A DNA stretch of 64,000 nucleotides, from the NCBI RefSeq assembly GCF_946478785.1, contig NZ_CAMLDD010000024.1, positions 1 through 64,000 of the forward strand, given 5' to 3'. Source of the DNA: an uncultured Flavobacterium sp. (lineage in GTDB: Bacteria > Bacteroidota > Bacteroidia > Flavobacteriales > Flavobacteriaceae). This document shows, piece by piece, positions 61,772-64,000 of this stretch. Numbering within the stretch: the stretch's first letter is position 1; the number at the start of each line of letters is the position of its first letter. The translations under genes and the position numbers were made by a program. The notes under the pieces were generated by a model. That model worked only from the letters and a program-made list of their open reading frames with translations, was not told where the DNA came from and ran no database searches.

Positions 61772-61852
61772 ATGTTGAACATTATTAATAGAATTATTTT
61801 TGGATTAACTCACTACCACAGTGAGAAATCTGATTGTTGTTGTCACTGTTGA
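61772..61852 (+). CDS. Tiny Cys/His-rich peptide (26 aa), probable metal ligand
   Basis: A 26-residue frame ending HSEKSDCCCHC: four Cys and two more metal-ligand His near the C-terminus after a hydrophobic N-terminal half. The start lies 33 nt after a metal-regulon -7 element with the same spacing as the azurin gene (35 nt), which supports expression. No known family. Confidence 0.5.
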   Translation: MLNIINRIIFGLTHYHSEKSDCCCHC

Positions 61853-61957
61853 GGACTATATTCAAACCCGATAATACACTTTACTTTTTCTGGGTTTGGC
61901 AAATACCAATCCAACTCAAATTGATAAACAATTTTTTAATTCTTACAAATATTAATA

Positions 61958-63313
61958 ATGAAACAAAATATTCAAGAGAGTGCCCTTGAGACAGGTTTGT
62001 CCAATCACTCTAAAACTAAAATAAAAAAATCCCCAGCCATTGTTATTGCATTAGCATTTATCGTCTTAGTATTTGATGGCTATGATTTAGTAGTATACGG
62101 AACAATAGTAAAATCTATTCTAGCTTATGAAGCATGGGGGTTAACTACCGCTGAAACAGGCTCTATAAATAGTCTGGCTCTTGTGGGAATGGCAATAGGG
62201 TCACTTACTGTTGGCTACCTTACAGATTTAATTGGACGTAGAAAAGTTTTAATTGGAGCAGTCACATTTTTTTCTCTCTTTATGATTGCGACGGCGTTGG
62301 CTCCTACACCGTTTCTGTTCGGGCTTTTTCGCTTTATTTCTGGTTTAGGTCTCGGTGGTGTAATCCCTACAGCAGTAGCTACAACAGTAGAGTTTTCAAG
62401 AGCAGGGCGTAAAAATTTCAATAACGCTTTAATGTTTTCCGGTTATTCTATGGGAGGTATTTTCGCCGCATTGTTGGCTATCGGTTTAGTAGAAACAATT
62501 GGTTTCCGTGGAATGTTAGGGATCGGTGCATTGCCATTAATTACCGTTGTACCACTATTACTCTATTATCTCCCTGAAAGTCCGGTATATTTAAGATCAA
62601 AAGGTCGCATTAGAGAAGCAGATACAATTATAGCAGAATACGGCTTAACACCCATAGAACCAACTTCGCCAATTAAAAAAGAAGTTCGGCAAGTCGAAAA
62701 AAAACGCAATCCTTTATTGGCAATCTTTACAGGTCGCTGGGCATTGATTACAATTGTGTTTTTGCTCGCAGCTATTTCTGGTCAGATTTTAATCTATGGA
62801 CTTAATACGTGGTTGCCTACGTTATTAACTATTGCAGGTTATTCGGCTACTTCAGCATTAACGTTCTTGTTGGTCACGAATGCTGGAGCAGTAGCAGGTT
62901 CGCTAATTGCTTCCCCATTGGCAGACAAGTTCGGAGCAAAAAGAGTTGTTTCAGCGGCATTTGCGATGGCAGGCATTGCATTATTCCTAATGGCTCTTGG
63001 CTTTAGTACAGGAGACGGTAATGGATGGTCTATGAGCCTTACTTACCTGCTTGTAGCCGTAGTTGGTTTCGGCTCCATAGGTGCACAAATTTTGTTGAAT
63101 GGCTTTATCGCTACCTATTATCCCGATGCCACTCGTGGTACAGCTTTAGGTACTATCCTTGCAGTAGGTCGTATAGGTGCAGCAGTTGCAATCATTCTTG
63201 GCGGTATTCTTATCGCATCAGAACTGTCCAACTTTGCTAATTTTGCCGTGTGGGCAATACCTGCAATTCTTGGTACTATTATCGTATTGAGCATTCCAAA
63301 TAGTCAAAAGTAA
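61958..63313 (+). CDS. MFS transporter (aromatic acid:H+ symporter-like)
   Basis: A 451-residue protein with 12 predicted membrane helices, the MFS motif GYLTDLIGRRKV (~85-96), and FDGYDLVVYGTIV in helix 1, the pattern of the AAHS/BenK-PcaK branch. Its substrate in a metal-resistance block is unclear. Probably transcribed with the small peptide from the promoter at 61674. Confidence 0.85.
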   Translation: MKQNIQESALETGLSNHSKTKIKKSPAIVIALAFIVLVFDGYDLVVYGTIVKSILAYEAWGLTTAETGSINSLALVGMAIGSLTVGYLTDLIGRRKVLIGAVTFFSLFMIATALAPTPFLFGLFRFISGLGLGGVIPTAVATTVEFSRAGRKNFNNALMFSGYSMGGIFAALLAIGLVETIGFRGMLGIGALPLITVVPLLLYYLPESPVYLRSKGRIREADTIIAEYGLTPIEPTSPIKKEVRQVEKKRNPLLAIFTGRWALITIVFLLAAISGQILIYGLNTWLPTLLTIAGYSATSALTFLLVTNAGAVAGSLIASPLADKFGAKRVVSAAFAMAGIALFLMALGFSTGDGNGWSMSLTYLLVAVVGFGSIGAQILLNGFIATYYPDATRGTALGTILAVGRIGAAVAIILGGILIASELSNFANFAVWAIPAILGTIIVLSIPNSQK

Positions 63314-63335
63314 CCTTATAAAATTAGAGGAACAG

Positions 63336-63368
63336 ACACCCGTTGTAATAATTACAACGGGTGTTTTG
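63336..63368 (+). terminator. Terminator after the MFS gene
   Basis: Arms ACACCCGTTGTAAT (63336-63349) and ATTACAACGGGTGT (63351-63364), followed by TTT, 23 nt after the stop. Confidence 0.85.
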
Positions 63369-63398
63369 CATTGCATCAACAATACAATTTTGCAATTC

Positions 63399-63463
63399 AG
63401 TAAATATCATAAATCTAAAAAGGAATTGCATAATATTTAGGATAACAATTGTGCTGAAATTTG
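63399..63463 (+). promoter_or_regulatory. Azurin promoter with upstream box
   Basis: Box AGTAAATATCATAAATCTAA (63399) and -7 element GAAATTTG (63456-63463), 57 bp apart. Azurin starts 35 nt further on. Confidence 0.65.
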
Positions 63464-63498
63464 CAGTATCAGATAACAATTTTAAAATTACATAGAAA

Positions 63499-64000
63499 AT
63501 GAAAAAGTTAGTTTTAGGCTTGTCAGTAATCATATTTACTGCCTGTAACAACAATAAGAAAACAGAACAAAGTGTACAGGAAAACAATCAGCCTGTATTA
63601 GAACAAACAACTGTCCCGACAGAACAAGCAAACGAAGTTGAGTTGACCATCAGTGGCGGTGATGATATGAAATTTGATAAAACCGAACTTAAAGTAAAAG
63701 AAGGACAAACTGTAAAGCTGATTCTTAAGCATACCGGAAAAGCTCCGATTGAAGCAATGGGACATAATGTTGTTATTCTTGCACAAGGTACAGACTTCAA
63801 TGCTTTCGCTAATGCAGCAATCAACGCTAAAGATAATGGCTATATTCCAAAAGAAATGGAAAAAGCCGTTATTACCAAAACAGATATGATTGGTGGTGGA
63901 CAAACTGCCGAAATTACTTTTACTGCTCCTGCAAAAGGTTCTTATGATTTTTTATGCTCTTTCCCAGGCCACTACATCTATATGAAGGGTAAGTTCATTG
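63499..64000 (+). CDS. Azurin-type blue copper protein (3' end cut by window)
   Basis: A lipoprotein signal with lipobox FTACNNN and a cupredoxin domain. Copper ligands are visible: His in MGHNVVIL, Cys in FLCSFPGH, the following His, and Met in YMKGK. Shuttles electrons in the periplasm and buffers copper. The last residues lie beyond base 64000. Confidence 0.92.
   Translation, partial: MKKLVLGLSVIIFTACNNNKKTEQSVQENNQPVLEQTTVPTEQANEVELTISGGDDMKFDKTELKVKEGQTVKLILKHTGKAPIEAMGHNVVILAQGTDFNAFANAAINAKDNGYIPKEMEKAVITKTDMIGGGQTAEITFTAPAKGSYDFLCSFPGHYIYMKGKFI

Noticed and set aside
1..64000. tRNA or rRNA genes
   Set aside because: No cloverleaf-like or rRNA-like segment was recognised on reading; a tRNA scan would be needed to exclude them fully.

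Overview
The window is the backbone of a CTnDOT-type integrative conjugative element (ICE) of a Bacteroidota bacterium, most likely from the Sphingobacteriia/Flavobacteriia side. The evidence is a Bacteroidetes-style tra set (traA,B,D,E,F,G,I,J,K,L,M,N,O,Q), RteC, MobA/B/C, a TopB/DUF3945/DUF1896/giant-helicase block, PRTRC genes, and several promoters of the Bacteroidetes TTTG-N19-TAnnTTTG type. No rRNA, tRNA or CRISPR array was seen.

Layout. 1-2.5 kb: two closely related large serine recombinases in tandem (the first cut by the window edge). 2.7-9.3 kb: a ~200-nt extended hairpin, then a plus-strand operon with ssb, DUF932, an Api92-like protein and a PRTRC module (E, ubiquitin-like C, an F-like protein, B and a ThiF/E1-like enzyme). 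9.5-16.3 kb: cargo, comprising a SulP anion transporter, an IS110-family transposase, a Hachiman-like nuclease-helicase pair and a degenerate receiver protein. 16.6-34.8 kb: the minus-strand tra region. It is interrupted twice: traG is split by a group II intron with its own maturase, and a seven-gene plus-strand cassette sits between traE and traD. 34.8-41.2 kb: a repeat-rich region, a probable oriT, then mobA, relaxase mobB and coupling protein mobC, with an HxlR/peroxiredoxin/AlkC-like cassette between mobB and mobC. 41.2-56.1 kb: a 1819-residue methylase-helicase, DUF1896, a zinc-ribbon PLD protein with an unknown partner, a frameshifted ORF6N gene, topB, DUF3945, an HTH protein and rteC. 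56.3-64 kb: a copper/heavy-metal cargo block (AraC-type regulator, CopA ATPase, CDF exporter, metal-binding lipoprotein, Cys-rich copper-storage-like protein, a tiny Cys/His peptide, an MFS carrier and an azurin cut by the right edge).

Most notable observations: (1) the traE-traD cassette encodes a divergent acyl carrier protein and its phosphopantetheinyl transferase around a thymidylate-synthase-like enzyme, a glycosylase-like DNA-base-modification-family protein and a MazG-like protein, under an XRE/ImmA switch with two palindromic operators placed over the promoter; I know of no described system with this set. (2) 10-bp-phased GCCA/TGGC repeats precede many ICE operons and flip strand with the gene, suggesting a shared ICE-wide regulator. 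(3) Five promoters in the metal block share an upstream box exactly 57 bp before the -7 element. (4) Removal of the group II intron restores an 833-residue TraG exactly in frame.
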